64,000 nucleotides of DNA from contig CAAGED010000023.1 in assembly GCA_900768505.1 (NCBI GenBank), forward strand, positions 1 through 64,000. Direction: 5' to 3'. Below the pieces are notes generated by a model, which was given only the letters and a program-made list of their open reading frames with translations, made no database searches and had not been told where the DNA came from. Below are positions 36,840 to 45,575 of this stretch, piece by piece. Made by a program: the position numbers and the translations under genes. Position 1 is the stretch's first letter. Each line of letters opens with the position of its first letter. This DNA comes from Lentisphaeria bacterium. GTDB lineage: Bacteria > Verrucomicrobiota > Lentisphaeria > Victivallales > Victivallaceae.

Positions 36840-37679
36840 TTATTTCACGGCTTTAAGAATATTGTCCACCGCCGCTTGAAACGCCTTGGCGCTGGCGGAT
36901 TCCCGGCAACTTTCCGTAAACGGCCGGCCACTGTCGCCATTAAGGCAAATCTGCGGGTCAATCGGCAACTTTCCGGCAAACGGCACCTCAAAACGTTTCG
37001 CAAGTGCTTCGCCGCCGCCATTGGAAAAAATTTCCGTAACCTCCCCGCAATGCGGGCAGATAAACGAACTCATATTCTCAATCAATCCCCACACCACAAG
37101 ATTAAGCTGCTTGCAGAAATTCAAGGATTTTGCCACATCCGCCGCCGCTACCTGCTGAGGAGTGGTGACAACTACCGCCCCGGAGTTTTCACCGACCATC
37201 TGGCATACCGACAACGGCTCATCACCGGTTCCAGGCGGACAATCCACCACCAAATAATCCAAATCTCCCCACTCAACTTCAGAGAGCAACTGCTTGATAA
37301 CCCCGATTTTCATTGGTCCGCGCCAAATAATCGGCTCATCGGCATTTTCCAGCAAGGCACCGACAGACATAACCTTGAGATTACCGATTTCAATCGGCGA
37401 AATGGCATTTTCGTCTCCTACCGCCCGAACGTCGTTCAGGTGCAGCATCTGCGGAATACTCGGTCCATGCAAATCCACATCCAGCAATCCGACTTTGTTT
37501 CCCCGCAATGCCAATGCGCTGGCCAAATTAACCGCCACCGTACTTTTTCCCACTCCGCCCTTACCGGACATTACAATAATTTTATGGCCGATTTTTGCCA
37601 TAGCATGCTCAAGTTGGCAATTTTCATCTTTTGACTTGGAACTGCAACTGCTGCAATTTCCGGAACAATTCTCAGACAT
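36840..37679 (-). CDS. mrp: Mrp/NBP35-family iron-sulfur carrier ATPase
   Basis: 279 aa P-loop protein of the Mrp/ApbC/Nbp35 family that binds and transfers Fe-S clusters. The N-terminus is cysteine-rich (ENCSGNCSSCSSKSKDENC), like Nbp35. The deviant Walker A is MSGKGGVGKSTVAVNLA; other motifs are LLDVDLHGPSIPQM, WRGPMKIG and DYLVVDCPPGTGDEPLS. The C-terminal CxxC bridging motif is FICPHCGE. ATG 37679 has GGGAG six bases upstream; another ATG two codons earlier is too close. It lies last in an operon after argB, aroK and aroC. Confidence 0.9.
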   Translation of the reverse strand: MSENCSGNCSSCSSKSKDENCQLEHAMAKIGHKIIVMSGKGGVGKSTVAVNLASALALRGNKVGLLDVDLHGPSIPQMLHLNDVRAVGDENAISPIEIGNLKVMSVGALLENADEPIIWRGPMKIGVIKQLLSEVEWGDLDYLVVDCPPGTGDEPLSVCQMVGENSGAVVVTTPQQVAAADVAKSLNFCKQLNLVVWGLIENMSSFICPHCGEVTEIFSNGGGEALAKRFEVPFAGKLPIDPQICLNGDSGRPFTESCRESASAKAFQAAVDNILKAVK

Positions 37680-37760
37680 TTTCATCTCCCGATTATAAAA
37701 AATTAACGGTGGCGAAATTCATCCAACTACCGGCTGAACTCTTCCGCCTCCAGAAAAAAA

Positions 37761-38813
37761 TTAAATTTCAATATTGTTTTGCATCCACAAATCCACGCAA
37801 ACCAGCGCTGCCATCGCCTCCACAACCACTGCCAGACGGGGCATCAAAATCGGGTCATGCCGCCCTTTTATCACACAAGTGGCCGATTCGTTGCGCATAT
37901 TACTGCATTTTTGCTCCTGAGCAATGGATGGAGTACCCTTAACCGCCAATCGAAAAATAACCGTATTACCGTTGGAAATTCCACCTAAAATGCCGCCAGA
38001 GTGGTTGGAGAGAAAACCATTGGCATCCATTTGATCATTGTTCTCGGATCCCCGGCGAGCGGCCACGGCAAACCCATCGCCGAATTCAATGCCTTTTACC
38101 CCCCCCAGCGAGAGCATTGCCTTAGCCAGTTCGGCATCCAGTTTATCAAATACCGGCTCCCCCAGCCCGGGAGGCAAATTATTTATTACGCACTCCACGA
38201 TTCCGCCGCCGCTGTCATGCTCCTGTTGCAAACGCTGCACCAAATCATACATTTCCACCGCCGCTTCGGCATCCGGGCAACGCATCGGATTGTCGTCGAT
38301 TATATTTAAATCAAATCGATTTGCCTTGATATGCAACAACTGCGCGGTGTAAGCCTTGATGTCGATATTGTGCCGTTTCAACAATTTCTTGGCGATTGCC
38401 CCGGCTGCCACCCTCCCGACGGTTTCCCGTCCGGAACTGCGTCCGCCTCCACGATAATCCCGATTGCCATACTTTTTAAAGTAGGTGTAGTCGGCGTGGC
38501 CGGGGCGGAATATTTCAGCTATATTGCCGTAATCACTGGAATGCTGATCCTGATTACGCACCAGCATGGCCAAGGCAGTGCCAGTGGTTTTTCCATCAAA
38601 AACCCCGGAGAGAATCTCAACGGAATCACTTTCATTACGAGCAGTACTTACCTTGGATTGCCCGGGACGGCGCCGGGATAATTCATACTGAATATCCGCC
38701 GCATCAAGTTCCAAATTGGCCGGAACTCCATCGACAACCACCCCCAACGCCGGGCCGTGAGATTCACCGAAAGTAGTGACCCGAAACAATTTGCCATAAA
38801 TATTTCCGCCCAT
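37761..38813 (-). CDS. aroC: Chorismate synthase
   Basis: 350 aa FMN-dependent enzyme for the last shikimate-pathway step, converting EPSP to chorismate. Signature segments: FRVTTFGESHGPALGVVVDG (residues 9-28), RRRPGQSKVSTARNESD, FRPGHADYTYFKKYG, RGGGRSSGRETVGRVAAGAIAK, DSGGGIVECVINNLPPGLGEP and HSGGILGGISNGN. The RSS..RET signature is intact. It is 17 bases downstream of aroK on the same strand. Confidence 0.97.
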   Translation of the reverse strand: MGGNIYGKLFRVTTFGESHGPALGVVVDGVPANLELDAADIQYELSRRRPGQSKVSTARNESDSVEILSGVFDGKTTGTALAMLVRNQDQHSSDYGNIAEIFRPGHADYTYFKKYGNRDYRGGGRSSGRETVGRVAAGAIAKKLLKRHNIDIKAYTAQLLHIKANRFDLNIIDDNPMRCPDAEAAVEMYDLVQRLQQEHDSGGGIVECVINNLPPGLGEPVFDKLDAELAKAMLSLGGVKGIEFGDGFAVAARRGSENNDQMDANGFLSNHSGGILGGISNGNTVIFRLAVKGTPSIAQEQKCSNMRNESATCVIKGRHDPILMPRLAVVVEAMAALVCVDLWMQNNIEI

Positions 38814-38830
38814 ATTTTTACCTCATCGCT

Positions 38831-39403
38831 TCAATTGGCAGTTGCCAAATATTTATTAAGCGCCAAAATGAGTTTTTCCCCGCTTTCCGCACAACTTTCA
38901 CTGCCATCAAGCTCCACAATCAAGTGCGCCAAATGACGGTAGTGAATTGCCCGTTCGGCGCAAATCCTGGAAAAATCCTCCCGGGGCGACGCTGCATTGA
39001 GAAACGGCGGCACTCCGCCGGCAATTACCCGCTGAAAAAGCACCTCCTCCGGAAGCTGCAAATAAACCACCAATCCGGAATTGCGCAATATTTCATGCAG
39101 CGAACTCTGCGCCGCCGCACCGCCTCCCAGCGCCAAAATTTCTCCGCCATCCGGGTATTTCAGCAGATGACGGGTTATCTCCTCCGTCTCCAGACGGCGA
39201 AATAACTCCCAGCCTAGCGTTTTAAACAACTCCCGCACCGAATCCGCCGCAGGAGCAATCTTCCGTCCGGCGGCAAAAATTAAATCATCGCTGTCCACCA
39301 GTCGAAAATTAAGTTTTTCAGCTAAAAACCGGCCTTGAGTAGTTTTGCCGCAGTGTTTCATGCCGCATAAAATAATCCGTCCCGAATAATCTGGTAATAT
39401 CAC
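38831..39403 (-). CDS. aroK: Shikimate kinase
   Basis: 190 aa P-loop kinase phosphorylating shikimate. The Walker A is GMKHCGKTTQGRFLA (residues 14-28); the substrate-binding acidic motif is LVDSDDLIF; the GGG motif is LALGGGAAAQSS; and the lid region holds an Arg in ERAIHYRHLAHLIVELDGS. Length and layout are normal. It lies 17 bases before aroC and 30 after argB, an arrangement that puts two shikimate steps with an arginine step. Confidence 0.93.
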   Translation of the reverse strand: MILPDYSGRIILCGMKHCGKTTQGRFLAEKLNFRLVDSDDLIFAAGRKIAPAADSVRELFKTLGWELFRRLETEEITRHLLKYPDGGEILALGGGAAAQSSLHEILRNSGLVVYLQLPEEVLFQRVIAGGVPPFLNAASPREDFSRICAERAIHYRHLAHLIVELDGSESCAESGEKLILALNKYLATAN

Positions 39404-39433
39404 GCTGAAAAATCTCCCTGCTTCAACATTTTT

Positions 39434-40324
39434 TTAAATAATGGAATCCGGCCGGATAATTTCAGTACCGACTCCGTGGTCAGTAAAAATTTCCAGCAGT
39501 AATGTGTGCTTAACCCGGCCGTCAATCATATGCACCTTGTTAATGCCATCTTCCAATGCCCGCACTGAACTCATAATTTTCGGCAACATGCCGCCGCTCA
39601 ATACCTTATCTTTAATCAACTGCTGAATCTGGGTGGTAACAATCGTCGGAATTACACTGCTTTCGTCAGACGGATTGCGCAAAATACCAGGCACATCACT
39701 CAGGAACACCAATTTTCTGGCATGAATTGCCTCGGCAATTCTGCAGGCGGCAATATCCGCATTGATGTTGAAAACACAACCATCCTCTCCTCGCCCCAGC
39801 GGAGTTATCACCGGAATTTGTCCCTTGTCCAGCGCCGCCAGAATCGGCTCGGCATTCACTTTGGTAATATCGCCGACAAAACCGATATCAATTTTTTCGC
39901 CACTGACGGGATCGGTGGAAAGCATTTTTTGTGCGCAGAGAATATCCTTTCCGCTCAAGCCGATGGCGTTTCCGCCTGCTTCACGAGCCATTTCCACCAA
40001 CCCGCGATTGATTTGATTATGTAGTACGCAATCAACCACCTTGATGGTTTTTTCGCAGGTATTGCGCAAGCCGTTGATGAATTCCACCGGGATGTTCTGC
40101 CGTTTGAGTTCTGCCGAAATCGCCTTGCCTCCGCCATGCACCACCACCGGGCGAAAACCGATGCACTCCATCAAAACGATGTCCCGCATGGTACTGCGCA
40201 CCAATTCCGGATTTTCCATGGAACTGCCACCGAACTTGACTACAATAATGGCATTACGGAATTTTTGAATATACGGTAATGCTTCGACTAAAATATCGGC
40301 CTTGGTGATGAGTTGCTCCATCAT
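39434..40324 (-). CDS. argB: Acetylglutamate kinase
   Basis: 296 aa amino-acid kinase for the second step of arginine synthesis. Conserved: IVVKFGGSSMENPELV (residues 27-42), PVVVHGGGKAISAELKR, FINGLRNTC, GGNAIGLSGKD, INADIAACRIAEAIHARKLVFLSDVPG and LSGGMLPKIMSS, where the Lys of the last is the catalytic one. The N-terminal extension with MEQLITKADILVEALPYIQKF matches arginine-sensitive NAGKs that form hexamers, which suggests feedback inhibition (inference). Two adjacent ATGs (40324, 40321) are possible; the ribosome site GGAG is 12 bases off. Confidence 0.96.
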   Translation of the reverse strand: MMEQLITKADILVEALPYIQKFRNAIIVVKFGGSSMENPELVRSTMRDIVLMECIGFRPVVVHGGGKAISAELKRQNIPVEFINGLRNTCEKTIKVVDCVLHNQINRGLVEMAREAGGNAIGLSGKDILCAQKMLSTDPVSGEKIDIGFVGDITKVNAEPILAALDKGQIPVITPLGRGEDGCVFNINADIAACRIAEAIHARKLVFLSDVPGILRNPSDESSVIPTIVTTQIQQLIKDKVLSGGMLPKIMSSVRALEDGINKVHMIDGRVKHTLLLEIFTDHGVGTEIIRPDSII

Positions 40325-40632
40325 TATAAAAAAATCTCCATATTATATTAAGGTTTTATCAAATAAAATTCAACAAGATAAAAAATGCAAATTTTGCGGC
40401 ATAATCCTTTTTTTTACCCGCTTGCCAATGCGTATTCGGTATAATATAAAGTAAGATTCAAATTAAACAAGTTTTCACTCCGCCAAATCAACAAAAATGC
40501 ACGCTTTTTTATCGATTGGGGCTTTGTTTGGCCGTTTGCAGGTGTATATTTAATTAGTAACTGATTATTAGAAAGGAGAGGTTTGCTAAATCTCTCATTC
40601 GCCAAATTTGTAAACAAAATTATAGGTTGATA
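40325..40632. other. AT-rich divergent intergenic region
   Basis: 308 bases between argB (-) and the HlyD-type gene (+), and so carrying promoters for both. Apart from a leader micro-ORF (listed at 40583-40630) I see a GAGAG/CTCTC hairpin (40576-40580 with 40592-40596) that would overlap that ORF's ribosome site, and no other gene. Confidence 0.45.
40583..40630 (+). CDS. Possible leader micro-ORF ahead of the HlyD-type gene
   Basis: A TTG at 40583, preceded by AAAGGAGAGG, opens a 15-codon frame (MLNLSFAKFVNKIIG) that stops at TGA 40628-40630, two bases ahead of the ATG of the adaptor gene. This is the geometry of translational coupling. The GAGAG/CTCTC hairpin could mask its ribosome site. 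It may be a chance frame. Confidence 0.25.
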   Translation: MLNLSFAKFVNKIIG

Positions 40633-41706
40633 ATGATTAAAAGAAACAATTTTCGGCAGCGATTAAAATTTTTCCGCAATTTAGTCAGCGTAATATTCTT
40701 GTTGATTCTCGCCGTGGCGGCGATTATTATTTTCTGCAATATGGATGATTCGGTATCCGGCCGCGGCGTGGTTCGAGGAGCAAGGGAATACGAACTGAAG
40801 TCAACCCAGATGAGCCGGGTGGCAAAAATTTATAAGCGAGATGGCGAAAATGTCACCGCCGGCGAGTTACTGCTGGAACTTAACGATCAGGCCTATCAGG
40901 AGGAGTTGGCCACGTTACAGGATCAAATTCGGGAACTAGCCGCTGAAATCGATGTCAAGGAAGCTGAATTTGCCCTGCTTAAACACGATCCGCTGCCCGC
41001 CGAATACCGTCACACCAAGATCGCCCTGGACGAAAGCACCAGCCGGGTTCAGAACAGTCTTTACGAGCGTGACACCTCCCGGTTGCTTTTTGAAAAAAAG
41101 GTTATTTCCGAAATGGAGATGCGCAAGCGGGAGATGAAATACGAGCAGGACGTGGCCGACCTCAATAAGCTGAAAGAGGATTTCCAGAAATTGCAGGGCG
41201 GGTTGGAGCAAAAAATTCTCAACCGCGCCGAATCCGAAATAAAAATGATGCGGGTAAAACTCAGCGCCAAACAAAATCAGCTCGCCCTGGTCAAGGAGAA
41301 ACTCAAAGAGTATCAGTTTTACGCACCCGAGGACGGCATTATCACCTACATTCCATCCAAGCTGGGGACATATGTGGAACCTGGGCAAATTGTGGTTTCA
41401 CTGGCCGTCACCAGCGGCAATAAGAAGTTTCTGGCATATATCGATGAGCAGCAAATTTATAAAATCAAAGAGGGGCAGCGCGTCCGCATCACCAGTTCCC
41501 AATACAATTACTTCGAACATGGCTACTTCATGGGCAAGGTTTACGCCATCGACGAATTGCCGGAACTCCGGGGCAACGCCATGTGCTACGGGGTGCGCAT
41601 AATTATTGAAGACGAACCGAAACCGTTGCGTCTTGGCTCCACCGGCGAAGCGGAGATTATTGTGGGTGAGGATCGGATTGTCAATGTCTTATTTAATTTA
41701 CGCTGA
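40633..41706 (+). CDS. HlyD-family periplasmic adaptor protein
   Basis: 357 aa membrane-fusion protein. Topology: basic N-terminus, one membrane helix (residues ~17-37), a lipoyl-like half (YELKSTQMSRVAKIYKRDG..VTAGELLLELND), a long coiled coil (residues ~90-215), the second lipoyl half (YQFYAPEDGIITYI) and a beta-barrel domain (..YIDEQQIYKIKEGQRVRITSS..). Such adaptors link an inner-membrane pump to an outer-membrane channel, yet no transporter or TolC gene adjoins it. The ATG at 40633 is used with AGG seven bases upstream; a TTG two codons earlier is less likely. It lies 48 bases before an AraC regulator and the lar genes. Confidence 0.83.
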   Translation: MIKRNNFRQRLKFFRNLVSVIFLLILAVAAIIIFCNMDDSVSGRGVVRGAREYELKSTQMSRVAKIYKRDGENVTAGELLLELNDQAYQEELATLQDQIRELAAEIDVKEAEFALLKHDPLPAEYRHTKIALDESTSRVQNSLYERDTSRLLFEKKVISEMEMRKREMKYEQDVADLNKLKEDFQKLQGGLEQKILNRAESEIKMMRVKLSAKQNQLALVKEKLKEYQFYAPEDGIITYIPSKLGTYVEPGQIVVSLAVTSGNKKFLAYIDEQQIYKIKEGQRVRITSSQYNYFEHGYFMGKVYAIDELPELRGNAMCYGVRIIIEDEPKPLRLGSTGEAEIIVGEDRIVNVLFNLR

Positions 41707-41754
41707 AACATCTAAGTGGCTAAACTCAAAAAATGATCAGGAATGACGCATAAT

Positions 41755-42636
41755 ATGGCTTTCTTTTTTAAAGAACGGATTTGGGAGGTGCGATTCGAGA
41801 CTCACCAACCATTGAAAACCCTTCCCCGTCCATTTGAAGTGGTGGAGGAGATTCAGGATCATTTCGGCTACTGCTGCGACGGCCGCAAGCGGCACATCGG
41901 CGGCTGCCAACTCCAAATAACTCTGGGCGGACGCGGCGGATTGCGGCTTAACGGCGTGGAACATGATTTAACTCCGGGCAAAGCCTTCCTTCACAACCAC
42001 GATGATCCCGAGGTATGTTATTATTATCCGGAAAACGGCACGGAAAAGTGGCATTTCATCTGGATTGCCTTCGGCGGCGTCAATGCCGAAGCAATGGTGC
42101 GGGAGTTCAACCAGCGTTACGGATATATTTTTGAATTGCCTCTGGATCGCGGCGTGGTAAAAAAATTACAAGGGTATCGCAATTACCGCGGCTCGTTGCA
42201 TTTTCTGACCAGTCTCAACGGAGCAAAGCTTTTTATGGATATTCTGGCCACATTGGGGGACACCTTCGCCGGAAAAATTATTGAAAACCCGCAGAATATT
42301 CTGGTGGCCAAGGCGCAGGATCACATTATCTGCAATTTGGACAAGGCGTTTAATTGCGCCGCCCTGGCCGGGGCGCTGCAGGTATCACGGGAGCACTTGT
42401 CAAGGGTATTCAAGGAGCAAATCGGAGTCACAATTCACGAATATGCAACCAGGCGAAAAATTGATTTGGCAATTGATTTACTCATGCAGAGTAATTTAGG
42501 CTGCAAGGAGATTGCCGAACGGGTGGGATTTAACGAATATTCCGCTTTCTCACGGGCGTTCCGTCGGGTGGTGGGCAGTTCCCCCCAGTGTGTAAGAGAG
42601 AATGGTTATCGTCCCGACGTGGACTTGATTAACTGA
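41755..42636 (+). CDS. AraC-family transcriptional regulator
   Basis: 293 aa. The N-terminal half is a cupin-type sensing domain (..GCQLQITLGGRGGLRLNGVEH.. and ..PGKAFLHNHDDPEVCYYYPE..), and the C-terminal ~100 residues are the two-helix-turn-helix AraC DNA-binding domain (FNCAALAGALQVSREHLSRVF.. and ..CKEIAERVGFNEYSAFSRAFRRVVGSSP). An upstream ATG at 41743 overlaps the AGGA ribosome site, so 41755 is preferred. Cupin-type AraC proteins generally sense sugars or small acids. The gene lies between the HlyD-type gene and larB with short gaps (48 and 25 bases), so it may control the lar genes. Confidence 0.87.
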   Translation: MAFFFKERIWEVRFETHQPLKTLPRPFEVVEEIQDHFGYCCDGRKRHIGGCQLQITLGGRGGLRLNGVEHDLTPGKAFLHNHDDPEVCYYYPENGTEKWHFIWIAFGGVNAEAMVREFNQRYGYIFELPLDRGVVKKLQGYRNYRGSLHFLTSLNGAKLFMDILATLGDTFAGKIIENPQNILVAKAQDHIICNLDKAFNCAALAGALQVSREHLSRVFKEQIGVTIHEYATRRKIDLAIDLLMQSNLGCKEIAERVGFNEYSAFSRAFRRVVGSSPQCVRENGYRPDVDLIN

Positions 42637-42661
42637 AAAATCCGGAGCCGGTAAACTTATT

Positions 42662-43423
42662 ATGGACATAAAAGAACTTCTGAACGCCGTACAAAGCGGC
42701 CGCTGCTCCGTGGATGAGGCGGCGGCGCAAATAAAACAACAAAATTTTGATGATCTTGGATTCGCCAAACTTGACTACCAGCGGCGGCAACGCACCGGCG
42801 GCGGCGAAACCATCTACTGCCCGGGGAAAAATTTAGAGCAGCTGGCGGAAATTGTCCGCAATTTTCATGCCCGCGCGCTCCCCATGCTGGGCACACGTTG
42901 TTCAAGGGAACAATTTGAATTCCTTCAGCAATTTGATTTACCGCTGGAATACGATGCCGTTTCTAAAATTCTGGTGCTCTCAGGCACGAAAAATCCCCCC
43001 CTTCCCGGATTGGTGGCAGTCTGCACCGGCGGCACGGCGGATATTCCAACTGCGGAGGAGGCAGCCCGTTGTGTAGAGTTTTTCGGCGCGGAAACATTTC
43101 GTTGTTACGACGTTGGGGTGGCCGGGATTCACCGGTTATTCGCCAACCTTGAACAAATCCGCCGCGCCGACGTTATTATTGCCGTCGCCGGAATGGAGGG
43201 GGCGCTGGGCGGAGTTTTAGCCGGCCTGGTGAGTTCGCCGGTAGTGGCGGTTCCCACCTCAGTGGGTTACGGCGCAAGCTTCGGCGGAATTGCGCCCTTG
43301 CTGACCATGTTGAACTCCTGCGCCGAGGGGATGTCGGTGGTAAATATTGACAACGGCTTCGGTGCGGGCGTACTTGCCTGCCGGATACTGCGAAAAATCA
43401 ATCAAAAGGGTGGAAATGAGTAA
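42662..43423 (+). CDS. larB: Nickel pincer cofactor biosynthesis protein LarB
   Basis: 253 aa. LarB carboxylates and hydrolyses nicotinic acid adenine dinucleotide, starting synthesis of the nickel-pincer nucleotide cofactor of lactate racemase. The C-terminal half is PurE-like: VAVCTGGTADIPTAEEAARC, RCYDVGVAGIHRLFANLE, VIIAVAGMEGALGGVLAGL, VAVPTSVGYGASFGG and INIDNGFGAG-like ending. The N-terminal region FAKLDYQRRQRTGGGETIYCPG matches the LarB extension. It overlaps larC by 8 bases. Confidence 0.94.
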   Translation: MDIKELLNAVQSGRCSVDEAAAQIKQQNFDDLGFAKLDYQRRQRTGGGETIYCPGKNLEQLAEIVRNFHARALPMLGTRCSREQFEFLQQFDLPLEYDAVSKILVLSGTKNPPLPGLVAVCTGGTADIPTAEEAARCVEFFGAETFRCYDVGVAGIHRLFANLEQIRRADVIIAVAGMEGALGGVLAGLVSSPVVAVPTSVGYGASFGGIAPLLTMLNSCAEGMSVVNIDNGFGAGVLACRILRKINQKGGNE

Positions 43424-44633
43424 TTTTTTGTATATTGACGGACGCTGCGGCATCAGCGGAGACATGATGACGGCGGCGCTGCTGGATTTGGGCGGAGATC
43501 TTGCCCATTTGTGTGAGGTGCTGAAATCATTGGGCTTGGGCGATGAATTTCATTGCCATCTGAGCGAACAAAAATCCTACTCAATTGCCGGAAAGAATTT
43601 TGATGTTATTCTGCACAAGCACGAACATGAACATGAGCACGGACATCATCAGCACCGCAATTTATCCGATATAAACCAAATTATTGAAACAAGCACGCTG
43701 ACAGAACGGGCGAAAAATTTAGCAAAAAAGATTTTTAAAATTGTAGCGGAAGCCGAAGCCAAGGTGCACGGTCAAAGTATTGAGCAGGTGCATTTTCACG
43801 AAGTGGGCGCCATTGACTCCATTGTGGATATTGTCAGCGTCGCCTGCCTGATTGACGAATTGAATATTGAGCAGGTGGCCTTGAGCAATCTAACCGAGGG
43901 CACCGGCTTCGTCCGCTGTCAGCATGGTCTTCTGCCGATTCCAGTTCCGGCAGTGGCGGAAATTTTGTCCAGCTACCGTCTGCCATTACAAATTACTCAG
44001 ATTAACGGCGAAATGGTCACTCCCACCGGCGCGGCAATTTTAGGAGCGCTGGTGAACACCGCCGCTCCGGAAAAAATTATAATTAAAAAAATTGGACTGG
44101 GAATCGGGAAGCGGGATTTTGGTCGTCCAAACCTGCTGCGCCTGATGCTGTTGCAAAACGAGCGCGCCAATGTGACCCGGGGGGATTGCTGCTGGGTATT
44201 GGAGAGTAATATCGACGACGCCACCGGCGAAATGCTGGGCTTGGCAATGGATAAACTCTTCCAAAACGGCGCCCTGGATGTGCATTATCTGCCCTGCTTC
44301 ATGAAAAAAAATCGTCCGGGATCTCTGCTGAGGGTTATTGCTCCGGATGATAAGTTGGATAAATTAGTTCAGGTTATTTTTGCCGCCACCACCACCATCG
44401 GGGTGCGCCGTTTTCCGGCGGAACGCTACTGCATGGAGCGGGAAAATATTCTTGTCGATACTGAATTTGGCAAAATATCAGTCAAAATCTGCCGTTTTGG
44501 CAAATTGCTGCGCTGCTACCCGGAATATGAGAGCGTCAAATCAGCGGCCGGGGATAAATGGGATTTTCAATTGGTTCAGAGTGCGGCAAAATTGGCGGCA
44601 GAAGATGTAATCAACTCAAACCGGGAGCAATAA
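43416..44633 (+). CDS. larC: Nickel pincer cofactor cyclometallase LarC
   Basis: 405 aa. LarC inserts nickel into the pincer mononucleotide in a CTP-dependent reaction. It begins MSNFLYIDGRCGISGDMMTAALLDLG, the LarC signature start. A His/Glu-rich loop (HKHEHEHEHGHHQHR, about residues 68-82) is a likely nickel-binding store. Other segments: EVGAIDSIVDIVSVACLIDEL, VTPTGAAILGAL and ESNIDDATGEMLG, with a C-terminal domain. In Lactobacillus plantarum larC is split and joined by programmed frameshift; here it is one continuous frame. ATG 43416 is used, because the frame's upstream part lies inside larB. Confidence 0.94.
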   Translation: MSNFLYIDGRCGISGDMMTAALLDLGGDLAHLCEVLKSLGLGDEFHCHLSEQKSYSIAGKNFDVILHKHEHEHEHGHHQHRNLSDINQIIETSTLTERAKNLAKKIFKIVAEAEAKVHGQSIEQVHFHEVGAIDSIVDIVSVACLIDELNIEQVALSNLTEGTGFVRCQHGLLPIPVPAVAEILSSYRLPLQITQINGEMVTPTGAAILGALVNTAAPEKIIIKKIGLGIGKRDFGRPNLLRLMLLQNERANVTRGDCCWVLESNIDDATGEMLGLAMDKLFQNGALDVHYLPCFMKKNRPGSLLRVIAPDDKLDKLVQVIFAATTTIGVRRFPAERYCMERENILVDTEFGKISVKICRFGKLLRCYPEYESVKSAAGDKWDFQLVQSAAKLAAEDVINSNREQ

Positions 44634-44634
44634 A

Positions 44635-45453
44635 TTGAATCTGCCGATTTTCAAAACATATTTGGAAGGTTTTGTTTCAAACGGCGTTGCATTGGCATTC
44701 TCCGGCGGCGTGGACAGCAGCTTACTGCTGGCATTGCTCAGTCAACTTGCCGCAGCCGACTCCGATAAATTTATGGCGGCAACATTTTATACGCCGTTTC
44801 ATACGCCCGCCGAATTGGTGTCGATTCGCGCGCTGGCCGCTCAATATCACTGCCGACATCAAATCATCGAACTTAATCCGTTAAATATCCGGGAAGTGGC
44901 AAATAACAATTTTCAACGTTGTTATTTTTGCAAACATGCCATGTTTTCCGCTCTGCAAAAGGTGACGGCAGCGGCTGATTTGCACACCATAATCGACGGC
45001 ACTAACTTTGATGATTTGAATTGTTACCGCCCCGGCCGCCGTGCCCTGGCGGAACTTGGAATTCGCTCGCCGCTGGCAGAGTGCAAAATTTCTAAGGAAC
45101 AAGTGCGCAGTTGGGCTAGGGAGTTGAGTCTCGCCGTCGCCGCTAAGCCGGCTGCGCCATGCCTGGCCACCAGATTTGAATACAATACGCAGATTACCCA
45201 TAAATTGTTGCAGCAAATCCTGCAGGGTGAAGCATTTTTGCGTCAACTTCTGCCAACCGACGCCAATTTGCGACTGCGGGTGCATCACAATTTGGCACGA
45301 ATTGAGGTTGACGTGGAAAACTTCACACTTTTACTAAAAAATCGCGAGCTGATTCAAAACAATTTAAAAAATTTCGGCTTTGATTTCATCACCTTGGATT
45401 TAGGCGGATTTTGCTCCGGGAGTATGGATATTCAAGTCAAAAAACACCAATAA
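44635..45453 (+). CDS. larE: ATP-dependent sacrificial sulfur transferase LarE
   Basis: 272 aa PP-loop (ATP pyrophosphatase) protein that adds two sulfurs to the pincer precursor. The P-loop is SGGVDS (residues 23-28). The Cys in AAPCLATRF is residue 176, matching the position of the sacrificial Cys176 of L. plantarum LarE. Other typical segments: CYFCKHAMFSAL, DGTNFDDLNCYRPGRRAL and RSPLAECKISKEQVR. The start is TTG 44635, with GGGAG seven bases upstream; the first ATG would delete the P-loop. It follows larC by one base. Confidence 0.92.
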   Translation: MNLPIFKTYLEGFVSNGVALAFSGGVDSSLLLALLSQLAAADSDKFMAATFYTPFHTPAELVSIRALAAQYHCRHQIIELNPLNIREVANNNFQRCYFCKHAMFSALQKVTAAADLHTIIDGTNFDDLNCYRPGRRALAELGIRSPLAECKISKEQVRSWARELSLAVAAKPAAPCLATRFEYNTQITHKLLQQILQGEAFLRQLLPTDANLRLRVHHNLARIEVDVENFTLLLKNRELIQNNLKNFGFDFITLDLGGFCSGSMDIQVKKHQ

Positions 45454-45474
45454 AACATCTCAAAAGAAAATAAT

Positions 45475-45502
45475 TTGTATTTTTTCAAAGTGTGGATATA
45501 TT
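45475..45502 (+). promoter_or_regulatory. Candidate promoter upstream of small secreted protein
   Basis: TTGTAT (45475-45480) and TATATT (45497-45502) with a 16-base spacer lie in the gap after larE, about 75 bases before the next ATG. Confidence 0.45.
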
Positions 45503-45575
45503 CATTGCAGACGAGTATTTATCCAAGTTGTCTGATAATGACAAAAAATCCATTTTTTATCTGAGGAGTTGAGTT

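Noticed and set aside
36876..37634. 252-codon open frame on the + strand
   Set aside because: It is antisense to mrp, whose motifs are all intact, and its translation is Arg/His/Gln-rich without recognisable domains.
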